DNA of 64,000 nucleotides from the NCBI RefSeq assembly GCF_041438865.1, contig NZ_CP109450.1, positions 3,520,501-3,584,500 of the forward strand. Direction: 5' to 3'. The first letter of the stretch is position 1; the number at the start of each line of letters is the position of its first letter. A model generated the notes under the pieces. It was given only the letters and a program-made list of their open reading frames with translations, ran no database searches and had not been told where the DNA came from. The position numbers and the translations under genes were made by a program. This DNA is from Streptomyces sp. NBC_01471 (lineage in GTDB: Bacteria; Actinomycetota; Actinomycetes; Streptomycetales; Streptomycetaceae). Shown piece after piece: positions 37,193 through 46,298 of this stretch.

Positions 37193-38074
37193 GTGGGCCA
37201 GCCGGAGATGCCGCAGCCCGAGGAGGACGCCGTGCGGGCCGGGGGCGGTCCCGGCGCGGGCCCGCGGGCTGATCCCGGGGCCTCCCCTCCGGGAACGGAT
37301 ACGGACGCACAGCCCGGTCCCGCGGCCGGTCCGGATACGGACACGGACACGGCTCCGTGCCAGGACACGAGCACGGGCACGGGCACCCTCACCGATCCGG
37401 GTGCGGACCTGACCGGAGAACCGTTTCCGGCGGGCGACTGGGGGGAGCCCGTCGAGCGCCTGGACGAGCTGTACCGGTGGGTGGAGGCGACCGCCCTGCG
37501 GACCGCGGGTTGGTACCTGGCCGACCGGACCTGGAAGCGCCGGGGGGCGAGGGCCCTGCGGGCGGGGGCGGCCGGGGGTGCGCTCGTGGGAGCGTCACTG
37601 CCGCTGCTCGACCTGGCGGCCGGTCTGCACGGTGCGGCGGAGTGGGGCTATCCGGCGCTGCTGGCCGGGGTGGCGTGCGCGGCGGGCGACCGGTGGTTCG
37701 GGCTGACCGCCGGCTGGATGCGTGATGTGGCGACGGCGCAGGCGGTGCAGCGGCGGCTCCAGGTGCTCCAGTTCGACTGGGCGTCGGAGAGCGTCCGCGA
37801 GGCGCTCGGCCCGGCGGAGGGCACCGCGAGCGAGGCGACCGAACGCTGCCTGGGAGTGCTGCGCAGGTTCTCGGACGACGTGACGGACCTCGTACGGGGC
37901 GAGACGGCGGAGTGGATGGTCGGGTTCCGTACGGGGGGCGCGGTGCCCGTATCGGTGCGGGGCCCCGGAGAGGTACTCGGCGGCGGGCCGACACCCGTGC
38001 GGCGCACGGTGCCGGCGATGGGCGTACGCCCGAACATGCCGCGCCAGCGCCCACCGGAGCCGCCGTCCCGGTAG
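37193..38074 (+). CDS. SLATT-domain two-helix membrane protein
   Basis: This 293-residue protein has a disordered Pro/Gly/Asp/Thr-rich head (about 1-80), then the conserved region starting GDWGEPVERLDELYRWVEA. Two hydrophobic helices (ALRAGAAGGALVGASLPLLDLAAG and EWGYPALLAGVACAAGD) are followed by a helical cytoplasmic tail (VATAQAVQRRLQVLQFDW). This is the SLATT pattern, a predicted pore-forming effector fold often tied to nucleotide-activated conflict systems. Here it is a stand-alone gene beside ybaB-recR, a position I recall as conserved in Streptomyces. GTG 37193 follows GGAGGGGAG. Confidence 0.75.
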   Translation: MGQPEMPQPEEDAVRAGGGPGAGPRADPGASPPGTDTDAQPGPAAGPDTDTDTAPCQDTSTGTGTLTDPGADLTGEPFPAGDWGEPVERLDELYRWVEATALRTAGWYLADRTWKRRGARALRAGAAGGALVGASLPLLDLAAGLHGAAEWGYPALLAGVACAAGDRWFGLTAGWMRDVATAQAVQRRLQVLQFDWASESVREALGPAEGTASEATERCLGVLRRFSDDVTDLVRGETAEWMVGFRTGGAVPVSVRGPGEVLGGGPTPVRRTVPAMGVRPNMPRQRPPEPPSR

Positions 38075-38157
38075 CCGCGTCGCGCGGGCGGCCTCAAAAG
38101 CTCAGGCAGCGCACCGCTCAGGCCCGCGTACCGGGCGCCGACGGCCCCGCGCCGGGA

Positions 38158-39111
38158 TCACGCGGCGCCGGCCGCCGTGAGGGCCCGCACCGCGTCGAGC
38201 AGGGGCAGTGCACCCTGGTCGATGAGCAGCGCGGCCAGGGCGGCGCCGAGCTTCTCCGGTTCCGCTAGCGGGCCCGTGAGCGTCGCCGAGATCTGCTCCG
38301 TGCCGTCCAGTGACGTCACTTGGCCGAACAGTCCCAGGCTTCCGTCCGGAAGCCGCTCGGCATAAGCGCCCACCGGGACACTGCAACCCCCGTGCAGCTC
38401 GGCGAGCAGGGAGCGCTCGGCCCGGACCACGGCGTCCGCGGTGAGGTCGCCCGCGCTGGACAGGATGTCGCGGAGAGCCGTGTCGCCCTCACGGACCTGG
38501 ATCCCCAGTGCTCCCTGACCGGGGCTCGGCGGGAACTGGTCGAGCGGCAGCAGTTCGCCGATCGCGTCCCCGAGGCCGAGCCGGTGAATGCCCGCGGCGG
38601 CGAGGACCACGGCGTCCAGGCCCATCGTTTCGATCTTCTTCAGCCGAGGGGGCACGTTCCCCCGGATCGGGACCGGTTCGAGGTCGGGACGCACCGCGAG
38701 CAACTGCGCGATACGGCGCGGTGCACCGGTGCCCACCCGGGCGCCCTTCCGGAGCCCCGCGAGGGTGGAGCCGCAGAGCGCGTCCCGCACGTCCTCGCGC
38801 ACCGGCGGAGGCAGCAGCACGAGTCCGGGCGGGTTCGCCGTGGGAAGGTCCTTGAGCGAGTGGACGACGACGTCCACGTCACCCCGTACCAGGGATGCCT
38901 CCTGCTCCGTGCTGAAAGCGGAACCACCGCTGACGGCGCTCACCCGGGAAAGCGACGACTTGCGGTCCCTGTCCCCTCCTTCGAGGATCACCCGGTGGGT
39001 GAAGGAGACCTCCGGATACCGCTCCCGCAAGGGCTTCAGATATTCGCGGACCTGAGCTTTGGCAAGATTGCTTGCGCGCGAGCCGACGAGATACTGAGCC
39101 ACGGTGATCAC
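38158..39111 (-). CDS. hemC: Hydroxymethylbilane synthase (divergent, second-type HemC)
   Basis: This 317-residue enzyme condenses four porphobilinogens to hydroxymethylbilane. Motifs seen are GSRASNLAKAQ, VVHSLKDLPT with the catalytic Asp, PIRGNV, GQGALGIQVR and HGGCSVPVG, whose Cys243 carries the dipyrromethane cofactor. GTGAPRRIAQL replaces the usual GTSSLRRxAQL. It stands alone, with no hemA, hemB or hemD nearby, while Streptomyces normally keep hemC in a hemACD-type cluster. It is therefore likely a paralogue, divergent from the adjacent diaminopropionate operon and possibly acquired with it. Confidence 0.85.
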   Translation of the reverse strand: MITVAQYLVGSRASNLAKAQVREYLKPLRERYPEVSFTHRVILEGGDRDRKSSLSRVSAVSGGSAFSTEQEASLVRGDVDVVVHSLKDLPTANPPGLVLLPPPVREDVRDALCGSTLAGLRKGARVGTGAPRRIAQLLAVRPDLEPVPIRGNVPPRLKKIETMGLDAVVLAAAGIHRLGLGDAIGELLPLDQFPPSPGQGALGIQVREGDTALRDILSSAGDLTADAVVRAERSLLAELHGGCSVPVGAYAERLPDGSLGLFGQVTSLDGTEQISATLTGPLAEPEKLGAALAALLIDQGALPLLDAVRALTAAGAA

Positions 39112-39731
39112 TCTCCACGCTGACGGGTTGTCACCAGGCTAGGACTCGACGAGAGACGCTCATACAGACACGGGGTCGGCATGGCCACGGCCGCAACGCC
39201 AGGGACCGGCAGCCCACCGGCACCCTTTTCTGCGAACTGGCGTTCGGAGCAGGGAGATTTCGCCCTCGGTCCCCGTTCTCGCTCTTGATGACCCCTCACT
39301 TGATGGCCCGTCATCCGCCGACCCGGCGCATTCGCGTGCGCGCGGCTCGCTCCGTGGTGAACCGCGCGGTGGCCGGGCGGACCGGCCATTCCGGCCCGGG
39401 AGTTCGCCCCCGCAGGCCGGCTCCGGCGCGCGCCGGAGCCGCCGGGGCGGGATACGGATTTCGGTCCTGGGATACGGAATTAAAGAATCCGCCACAGCGG
39501 GAATCCGGAGTTCAATTCCCCTCTTCCACGGAAGGATCTCCGCGCCGAACTGCTACCGTGGATATCCGAAGAGCCGTATCGCGAACGGGGGTTTGCGGCA
39601 CACGGGGGGACGGGGGAAAGTCCTTCTGCGTAGCGTGCGCTTGACCAGCGCACGACCGGTCGAAGCCATGGGCATGTACACCGCAGCACCGTTTGTGCTG
39701 CGCCCTGCCCGCATAAGGGTTTGGATTTCTG
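39112..39731. promoter_or_regulatory. Divergent hemC / diaminopropionate-operon control region
   Basis: This 620-bp gap holds no credible gene. At 39418-39441 there is a 24-bp perfect palindrome with no spacer (CGGCTCCGGCGC and its complement). From 39460 to 39730 the base composition drops well below the genome average, with AT-rich spots (GGAATTAAAGAATCC near 39476 and GGTTTGGATTTCTGG just before the operon), where the operon promoter should be. Confidence 0.5.
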
Positions 39732-40706
39732 GTGATAGCGGAAGAAGTTTACGATCTCGTACTGGACGACATTTTCATCCGGCTCGACCAGCTGGTCCCG
39801 GGCAGTTCTCTGTACTTGAAGCTCGAAGGCCTGAATCCGGCAGGCTCGGTCAAACTCAAGACGGCGGTCGCGCTCGTCGCCGACGCCGAGCATTCGGGGC
39901 GCAGCTTTCCGCGTACCCGGCTGATCGAATCGACGTCCGGGAACCTGGGCGTCGCACTGGCCATGGTGTGCGCGGCAAAGGGGTACGCCCTGACCTGCGT
40001 GACGGACGTGAACGCCAACCGCCAGGCCCGGCAGCTCATGGAGGCGTTCGGCGCCGAGGTCGTCGTCATCGGCGTCCGGGACTCCAACGGGGGCTATCTG
40101 CAGTCCCGCATCGACTACATCGGCCGGCGCCTGGGCCTCGATCCTGATCTGCACTGGCTGAACCAGTACGCCAATCCGGCCGGCCCGAAGGCCCACCACG
40201 ACCGCACCGGGCGGGCGATCTTCGAGACCGTCGGCCGCGCCGACCACCTCTTCGTCGGGGCCGGGACGACCGGGACGCTGATGGGGTGCGCGCGGTACTT
40301 CCGCCGGTACAGCCCCGCCACCCGCATCACCGGGGTCGACACCGTGGGCTCGGTGACCTTCGGCGGGCCCCCGTCGCAGCGCCGGATACCGGGCCTGGGG
40401 ACGAGCAGACGCCCGGAGATCTTCGACCGGGCCGCCGTGGACGACGTCGTCCACGTCGCCGAGGAGGACGCCGTACGCATGTGCCGGATGCTGGCGAAAG
40501 AACGCGGACTGCTGCTCGGGGGATCGAGCGGAACCGTGCTCTCAGCGGTCCAGCAGGCCGCAAAGCGCCTGCCGCCGGGCAGCGTCGTCGTGGCGGTCTC
40601 CCCCGACGGCGGAGACCGCTATGTGGAAACCGTCTACAACGACGCATGGGTTTCGGAGCACTGGCCCGAAACCGTGGGAAAAGAAATATCTCGGGCTCGC
40701 GCCTGA
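39732..40706 (+). CDS. SbnA-like 2,3-diaminopropionate biosynthesis enzyme (PLP, cysteine-synthase fold)
   Basis: This 324-residue fold-type-II PLP enzyme has Lys41 as internal aldimine (NPAGSVKLKTA), the TSGNLG substrate loop, GTTGTLMG phosphate cradle and GLLLGGSSGT near the end. Sequence and its SbnB-like partner point to SbnA chemistry: O-phosphoserine plus glutamate gives N-(1-amino-1-carboxyethyl)-glutamate. A generic O-acetylserine sulfhydrylase would not be expected beside sbnB. It starts at GTG 39732 and is the first gene of five coupled genes. Confidence 0.85.
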   Translation: MIAEEVYDLVLDDIFIRLDQLVPGSSLYLKLEGLNPAGSVKLKTAVALVADAEHSGRSFPRTRLIESTSGNLGVALAMVCAAKGYALTCVTDVNANRQARQLMEAFGAEVVVIGVRDSNGGYLQSRIDYIGRRLGLDPDLHWLNQYANPAGPKAHHDRTGRAIFETVGRADHLFVGAGTTGTLMGCARYFRRYSPATRITGVDTVGSVTFGGPPSQRRIPGLGTSRRPEIFDRAAVDDVVHVAEEDAVRMCRMLAKERGLLLGGSSGTVLSAVQQAAKRLPPGSVVVAVSPDGGDRYVETVYNDAWVSEHWPETVGKEISRARA

Positions 40707-40718
40707 GTGGGGGAGAAC

Positions 40719-41720
40719 ATGCACACCTTCGACATCATCTCCGGCAGGACCGTACGGGAGATTCTGAGCGAGGAGCGCGCGGCGGTACTCCGCATTGTCG
40801 CTTCCGCCTACCGGGCCCACGCGGCCGGTGAATCCGTCAACCCGGACAGCTACTTCCTGCGCTTCCCGGACAAGCCGGATTCCCGGATCATCGCGCTGCC
40901 CGCCTTTCTGGGTGACGACGTCCAGCTCGCCGGTATCAAATGGATCGCCAGCTTCCCGCGGAACACCCGGATGGGGATTCCCCGCGCGTCCGCCGTCCTC
41001 ATCCTGAACGACTACGAGACCGGATACCCGGTCGCCTGTCTCGAAGCCGCGAACATCAGCTCGGCCCGTACGGCGGCGTCCGCCGCGGTCGCGGCCGACG
41101 CGCTGCGCCCCGGCGGCTTCCCGGGAACACGGATCGCCGTCATCGGCGGCGGCGTCATCGCACGCAACATCTGCGACTACCTCCACGCCTCCGGATGCGC
41201 GCCCGCCTCCTACCTCGTCCACGACCTGGACGAGGCGTCGGGCCAGGCCCTGGCCGGACACGTCCGCACCACGCAGGACCGGCCGGCCGAGTTCACCGCC
41301 GACCTGCACGCCGCCCTTGAGGCGGAGACGGTGGTGTTCGCCACGACCGCGCTCGAACCGTACGTCAGCACTCCGTTCAAGCCGGGTCAGCTCGTCCTCA
41401 ACATCTCGCTGCGCGACCTCGCGCCCGAGGTGATCCTCGCAGCGGACAACGTCCTGGACGACGTGGAGCACTGCCTCAAGGCGAACACCTCGCCCCATCT
41501 CGCCGAACAGCTCTCCGGATCGCGGGAGTTCGTGAACGGCACCCTCGCCGGGGTGCTCTCGGGCGACGTGGTGCCCGATCCGGACCGTCCGGTGATCTTC
41601 TCGCCGTTCGGGCTCGGCGTCCTGGACCTCGCGGTGGGCGCGTTCGTCAGGAACGAGGCGCGGCGGGCCGGCACGGCCATCGAGATCCCCGGCTTCTTCG
41701 GGGAGACGAGCCGATGGTGA
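40719..41720 (+). CDS. SbnB-like dehydrogenase (ornithine cyclodeaminase/mu-crystallin family)
   Basis: This 333-residue NAD-dependent enzyme has the Rossmann motif IAVIGGGVIARNI at about residue 140 and the family motifs IKWIASFPRN and FSPFGLGVLDLAVG. In the SbnA/SbnB route it oxidatively splits the SbnA product to L-2,3-diaminopropionate and 2-oxoglutarate. ATG 40719 is preferred because GGGGGAG precedes it; GTG 40707, right after the SbnA stop, is in frame but sits within that site. The stop overlaps the next gene by seven bases. Confidence 0.85.
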   Translation: MHTFDIISGRTVREILSEERAAVLRIVASAYRAHAAGESVNPDSYFLRFPDKPDSRIIALPAFLGDDVQLAGIKWIASFPRNTRMGIPRASAVLILNDYETGYPVACLEAANISSARTAASAAVAADALRPGGFPGTRIAVIGGGVIARNICDYLHASGCAPASYLVHDLDEASGQALAGHVRTTQDRPAEFTADLHAALEAETVVFATTALEPYVSTPFKPGQLVLNISLRDLAPEVILAADNVLDDVEHCLKANTSPHLAEQLSGSREFVNGTLAGVLSGDVVPDPDRPVIFSPFGLGVLDLAVGAFVRNEARRAGTAIEIPGFFGETSRW

Positions 41721-43723
41721 AGCCGGTACGGACGGTGGAGCCGGCAGAAACGGTGAAGCCGGCGGAGACCGGGCCGCCCGCCGCCACGGCCCTCGCGGTC
41801 ATCGGTGCCGGGCCGCGCGGTCTGGGCATCCTGGAACGGCTGATCGCCCACTGCCTGACCGAGCCGTTCCCGGTCACCGTCCACGTCGTCGACCCGCGTC
41901 CCCCCGGCGCCGGATTCCACACACCCGGCCAGCCCGACCATCTGCTGCTCAACACCGTCTGCTCCCAGCTGTCGGTCTTCCCCGACGCGCACATGGTGCG
42001 CGGTCCCGTCCCGCTGGCCGGGCCGTCCCTGCACGCCTGGTGCCGGGAGCGGGATCTGCGGGTCGCGGAGGACGGGTTCACCGTCCGGCAGGGCGAGGGC
42101 CGGGAGATACGGCCGAACGACTTCCTTCCGCGGAGGCTGCTGAGCGAGTACCTCATCTGGGCGGGCGAGGAGATACTCGGCGCGGCCCCGGCCTGCCTCA
42201 CCCTGATCCGGCACCGCACGATGGCGGTCGACGTCCGGCCCGGTGCTGCGGGCTCCAACGAGGCTCATAGGAGAGGCAGTTGGGGTACGGAGATCGTCGT
42301 CCTGGCCGACGGCAGCCGTTTCGGGGCCGACGCCGTGTTCGTCACCGTGGGGCACCACGCGCTCTACCTGCCCGCCGAACCCGAGCCGGAGCCGGGGCTG
42401 ATCACCCGGCCCTACCCCCTGCCCTCGGCACTGGACAGCATCCCGGCGCGGGGACGCGTCGCCGTCCTCGGCACGGGGCTGACCGCCATGGACGTCATCA
42501 CCACCCTGACCCTCGGCCGCGGCGGACGGCACGTGAAGGACGGGTCCGGACTGCGGTACGTGCCGAGCGGGCGCGAACCGGTGATCGTCCTCGCCAACCG
42601 CTCCGGGACACCGGCGCGCAGCCGCCCCCGCCTCAACCCGGGGCGGGTGCGCTTCGCCCCGCTGGCTCTGACCGAACAACGGCTGACGCAGCTCCGTACG
42701 GCCGATCCAGGGGACGGCGCACGGATCGGCGGGCGGGACGCGGTACGGGACGGCGGGCGGCTCGACTTCGTCCGGGACGTCCTGCCGCTCGTCGTGGTGG
42801 AGATGGAACTCGCCTACTACCGGACCCTGTTGGCCGGTGAGACGGGCGACGCCACCGAGGCCGGAAGGGAGGTGGCGGACCGCACCGGACGGGTCGGCCA
42901 CCAGACGGTACTGGAGGAGCTGCGGGCACGCTTCGGCCCGACCCCGGTGGCGGGCATCCTGTCGGCCGGGCCGGCCTCGGACAGCGCGGACCCGACCGGA
43001 CCCTCCCCTGCCCCCGCCCTCCGCTGGGCCGAACACCGGTCGTACGAGCAGTGGTTCACGGACCGCGTGGCCGAGGACCTGGCCGAGGCGCGGGCAGGTC
43101 TTGGTGCGAGTCCGCTGAAAGAGGCCCTCGAAGTCCTGCGCGACCACCGTGACGTCCTGCGGGCGGCCGTCGATCCGCCGGGGCTCGACAGCCGGTCCCT
43201 GGCGTTCTTCTTCGGTACGTTCGCGCCCACCGTCAACCGTCTGGTGATCGGGCCCCAGCTGGAGCGGTCGGCGGAGCTGCTGTCCCTGATGGCGGCCGGA
43301 GTCGTCCGCATCGGCCCCGGCCCGGCGCCCCGGGTCGTGGCGCCCTCGGGGCACGGGCCGTGGCGCCTGGAGTCCAGCTGTCTGGAGCGGCCCGCGTCCG
43401 TCGAGGTGGACCACGTGGTCCACGCGCACCTGGCCTCACCCGCTCCGGACGGGGTGGGGGACTCGCTGCTCGGGCGGCTCGCCGCCGCGGGCCGCGTCCG
43501 TACCGCCGCCCCGCTCTCCGGCCTCGACGTCACCCGCCGGGGCCAGGGTGTCGACCGCTCGGGCTCCCCGCAGCAGCGGCTGTTCTTCCTGGGCCCGCAC
43601 ACCGAGGGGTCGAGCTACTACAACCACTACGTGCCCTCGCCCGGCGCACCGTCCCGGGCCCTCATGGACGCGGAACTCGCCCTGAGCACCGCACTGCCGT
43701 CACACATCAGGAGGACCCGTTGA
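41714..43723 (+). CDS. FAD/NAD(P)-binding protein (HpyO-like, NAD_binding_9 type)
   Basis: This 669-residue protein has an N-terminal dinucleotide fold (ALAVIGAGPRGLGILERL, about residues 26-43), a second fold (VAVLGTGLTAMDVIT, about 257) and long insertions typical of the large FAD/NAD(P)-binding proteins of actinobacterial gene clusters. Flavoproteins of this broad type can hydroxylate or oxidise amines. In this operon the natural substrate would be diaminopropionate or a derivative, but no member I know has a proven reaction that fits exactly. Start overlaps the SbnB-like gene; stop overlaps the next TTG start. Confidence 0.75.
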   Translation: MVKPVRTVEPAETVKPAETGPPAATALAVIGAGPRGLGILERLIAHCLTEPFPVTVHVVDPRPPGAGFHTPGQPDHLLLNTVCSQLSVFPDAHMVRGPVPLAGPSLHAWCRERDLRVAEDGFTVRQGEGREIRPNDFLPRRLLSEYLIWAGEEILGAAPACLTLIRHRTMAVDVRPGAAGSNEAHRRGSWGTEIVVLADGSRFGADAVFVTVGHHALYLPAEPEPEPGLITRPYPLPSALDSIPARGRVAVLGTGLTAMDVITTLTLGRGGRHVKDGSGLRYVPSGREPVIVLANRSGTPARSRPRLNPGRVRFAPLALTEQRLTQLRTADPGDGARIGGRDAVRDGGRLDFVRDVLPLVVVEMELAYYRTLLAGETGDATEAGREVADRTGRVGHQTVLEELRARFGPTPVAGILSAGPASDSADPTGPSPAPALRWAEHRSYEQWFTDRVAEDLAEARAGLGASPLKEALEVLRDHRDVLRAAVDPPGLDSRSLAFFFGTFAPTVNRLVIGPQLERSAELLSLMAAGVVRIGPGPAPRVVAPSGHGPWRLESSCLERPASVEVDHVVHAHLASPAPDGVGDSLLGRLAAAGRVRTAAPLSGLDVTRRGQGVDRSGSPQQRLFFLGPHTEGSSYYNHYVPSPGAPSRALMDAELALSTALPSHIRRTR

Positions 43724-44922
43724 GCACCAGCGAGAAGTACACCCCCTGGACCCGGAAGTACCGTGCCGACACCCACGCCGCGCAGGGCGACGGCTGGCGC
43801 AGCCCGACCACCGGTGCGATACCGCCCGCGATCTCGCTCGGCGCGACCTACGCCCGGGACGCCGAGTACCGGACCCCGGCCGGTCTCGCCTATCTGCGGG
43901 ATCAGGGAACACCCGCCTACGAGCAGGCCGAGGCCGTGGTGGCGGGGCTCGAAGGCGGCTCCGACGCGCTGGTGTTCTCGTCCGGCATGGCCGCGGCCAC
44001 CGCTGTCTTCCAGGTGCTGCCGGCCGGCGCGCGGGTCGTGGTGCCGCAGACCATGTACTTCGGTCTCACGAAGTGGCTGCTGGAGTTCGGCGGTGAGCGC
44101 GGCCTCCGCGTCGTCCGGGTGCCCATGGACGACCTGGACGCGATCGCCGCCGCGGTCGGGGCCGAGGACACCGCCCTGGTGTGGGCCGAATCGCCCGCGA
44201 ACCCCACCTGGACGGTGACCGACATCGGCGCGGTGGCCGGGATCGCGCACCGTGGCGGAGCACTGTTCGGTGTGGACAACACGGTCCCGACGCCGGTGCA
44301 TGCGCGCCCCTTCGAGCTCGGCGCCGACCTGATCATGCACTCGGGGACCAAGTACCTCAACGGACACACCGATGTGGTGGCGGGGCTTCTCGTGCTGGCG
44401 CCGGAACCCACCGAGGCGCGCGGGGCGGTGTGGGAACGGCTGCGTCTGCACCGCAGGCTGACCGGGCCGATCCTCGGCCCGCTGGAGACGTATCTGCTGA
44501 TGCGTGGGATGCGTACGCTCTTCCCCCGCATGCGCCAGATCTCCGCCACCGCGATGACCGTCGCGGAGCACTTCGCCGCCCACCCTCTGATCAGGAAGGT
44601 CGCCTACCCGGGCCTGCCGTCGGACCCGGGCCACGCGATCGCGGCCCGCCAGATGACCGGGGGTTTCAGCGGCATGCTGTCCCTGCACGTGACCGGAGAG
44701 TGGCAGACCTCGCTGCGCGTGGCGAAGTACTGCGAACTCTTCATCCGCGCCACCTCGCTGGGCGGCGTGGAGAGCCTGGTCGAGCACCGTTACACCTTCG
44801 AAGGGCCGGACAGCTCCTCGCCGAAGGACATGCTGAGGCTGTCCATCGGCCTGGAGAATCCGGCGGACCTCGTCGCCGACCTCGAACAGGCCCTGGAACG
44901 GGCCGTGAAGGAAGACCATTGA
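43720..44922 (+). CDS. Cys/Met-metabolism PLP enzyme (cystathionine gamma-synthase/lyase family)
   Basis: This 400-residue fold-type-I enzyme has the PLP lysine Lys211 in MHSGTKYLNGHTDVVAG, SSGMAAATAVF for phosphate binding, and WAESPANPTWTVTD for the ring-stacking and Asp region. The family carries out beta/gamma elimination or replacement on sulphur amino acids. Here, after Dap synthesis and a flavoprotein, it may do a gamma- or beta-substitution in a specialised pathway rather than methionine metabolism. The start is TTG 43720, overlapping the previous stop (TTGA), after GGAGG. Confidence 0.85.
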   Translation: MSTSEKYTPWTRKYRADTHAAQGDGWRSPTTGAIPPAISLGATYARDAEYRTPAGLAYLRDQGTPAYEQAEAVVAGLEGGSDALVFSSGMAAATAVFQVLPAGARVVVPQTMYFGLTKWLLEFGGERGLRVVRVPMDDLDAIAAAVGAEDTALVWAESPANPTWTVTDIGAVAGIAHRGGALFGVDNTVPTPVHARPFELGADLIMHSGTKYLNGHTDVVAGLLVLAPEPTEARGAVWERLRLHRRLTGPILGPLETYLLMRGMRTLFPRMRQISATAMTVAEHFAAHPLIRKVAYPGLPSDPGHAIAARQMTGGFSGMLSLHVTGEWQTSLRVAKYCELFIRATSLGGVESLVEHRYTFEGPDSSSPKDMLRLSIGLENPADLVADLEQALERAVKEDH

Positions 44923-46271
44923 GCCACCCCACCCCCGCCCCACGCGACGACGCGCCACCGGCGGGCCCCACGCCGCCCGAGGAGCCGGCCGGCCCCGTAC
45001 CGGAGCATGAAGGGCCACTGGAGGAGGAAGCGGCGCCGGATGCAGAAGCGGTACCGGAGGAGGAACCGGCCCGGCGCGCCGGTCTGTTCGGCGGTCTGCT
45101 CCGCGACGCCTCGGTGTCCGCGGTGCTGGCCGGCCTCGTGGCGGTCGTCGTGTCGTACTCGGGACCGCTGGTCATCGTCCTCTCGGCGGCGTCCTCCGGA
45201 CATCTGAACTCCGCGCAGACCAGCTCCTGGGTCTGGGCGATCTCCATCGGCAGCGGTGTCACCTGCATCGGCCTGAGCCTGTGGACCAGGATGCCGGTGA
45301 TCACGGCCTGGTCCACGCCGGGCGCGGCACTGCTGGTCACCAGCCTGGGCTCGTACGCGTACCCGGAGGCCATCGGGGCCTTCCTGGTCAGCGGAGTGGT
45401 CATCGCGCTGGTCGGGATGACCGGCGTGTTCGGATGGCTGATGCGGCAGATCCCGGGCGCGGTCGTCTCCGCGATGCTCGCGGGCATCCTGTTCTCGTTC
45501 GGTACCGGGGCGTTCACCTCGCTCAAGTCCGCCCCGTACATCGCCGGTTCGGTTCTCGTCGGCTATCTGCTGGCGAAGCGGTGGCTGCCGCGTTACGCGG
45601 TCCTGGTGGCCCTGGTCGCGGGTGTGGTGGCCAGTGCGGCCGGTTCGCGGCTCCATGTCCACCTCGGTGGACTGGAGCTGGCGCGGCCGGTGTTCACCGC
45701 GCCGGACTTCTCACTGGCCTCACTGGTCGGCATCGCGGTGCCGCTCACCCTCGCGACGCTCGCCTCCCAGAACGCGCCGGGCATGGCGGTACTCAGTGCT
45801 TCCGGGTACGAGCCCGAGGACCGGCTGCTGATCGGCACCACCGGCGTCGTCTCCACCGTGCTGGCCCCGTTCGGTTCGCACGCGATCAACCTGGCCGCGA
45901 TCACCGCCGCGATCTGCACCGGTCCCGAAGCCCACCGCGACCCGCGGCGCCGGTATGTGGCGGGGGTGTCCTGCGGGGCGTTCTACCTGATCGTCGGCGC
46001 GTTCGGCTCGGCCCTGGTGGCGCTGTTCGCCGGGCTGCCCAAGGAGCTGGTGGCGGCCATCGCAGGAGTCGCCCTGCTCGGGGCGCTGGCGGGCAGCCTG
46101 ACGGGTGCGGTGAAGGAGGAGAAGGACCGCGAGGCGGCCCTGATCACCTTCCTCGCCACGGCCTCCGGGCTCACGCTCTTCGGCATCGGTTCGGCGTTCT
46201 GGGGGCTCCTCTTCGGGGTCGTGACGCACCTCGTCCTGACCCACCGGCGGAAGGTGGTGGCAGTCGCCTAG
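44919..46271 (+). CDS. BenE-type benzoate/H+ symporter-like transporter
   Basis: This 450-residue protein has an N-terminal Pro/Glu-rich cytoplasmic extension (about 45 residues) and eleven or twelve transmembrane helices. The family motifs TPGAALLVTS, SQNAPGMAVLSA and PFGSHAINLAAITAAICTGPEAH are clear. BenE members carry benzoate-like acids. As the last gene of the Dap operon it may export the product or import a precursor. Its TTG start overlaps the previous stop (TTGA) and follows AAGGAAG; the same arrangement at two successive junctions indicates tight coupling. Confidence 0.85.
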   Translation: MSHPTPAPRDDAPPAGPTPPEEPAGPVPEHEGPLEEEAAPDAEAVPEEEPARRAGLFGGLLRDASVSAVLAGLVAVVVSYSGPLVIVLSAASSGHLNSAQTSSWVWAISIGSGVTCIGLSLWTRMPVITAWSTPGAALLVTSLGSYAYPEAIGAFLVSGVVIALVGMTGVFGWLMRQIPGAVVSAMLAGILFSFGTGAFTSLKSAPYIAGSVLVGYLLAKRWLPRYAVLVALVAGVVASAAGSRLHVHLGGLELARPVFTAPDFSLASLVGIAVPLTLATLASQNAPGMAVLSASGYEPEDRLLIGTTGVVSTVLAPFGSHAINLAAITAAICTGPEAHRDPRRRYVAGVSCGAFYLIVGAFGSALVALFAGLPKELVAAIAGVALLGALAGSLTGAVKEEKDREAALITFLATASGLTLFGIGSAFWGLLFGVVTHLVLTHRRKVVAVA

Positions 46272-46298
46272 CCGAGGGCCGTGCAACGGCACAGCCGA

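Noticed and set aside
39470..39545. tRNA-3'-end-like sequence (GGAGTTCAATTCCCC followed by CTCTTCCAC)
   Set aside because: The T-stem does not pair properly, no D- or anticodon-arm can be found upstream and there is no CCA; it is probably chance in an AT-richer promoter.
42040..42840. Additional plus-strand genes inside the FAD/NAD(P) protein
   Set aside because: They are alternative frames with Arg/Gly/Pro bias; the 669-residue frame carries two dinucleotide-binding motifs and overlaps both neighbours as expected for an operon.
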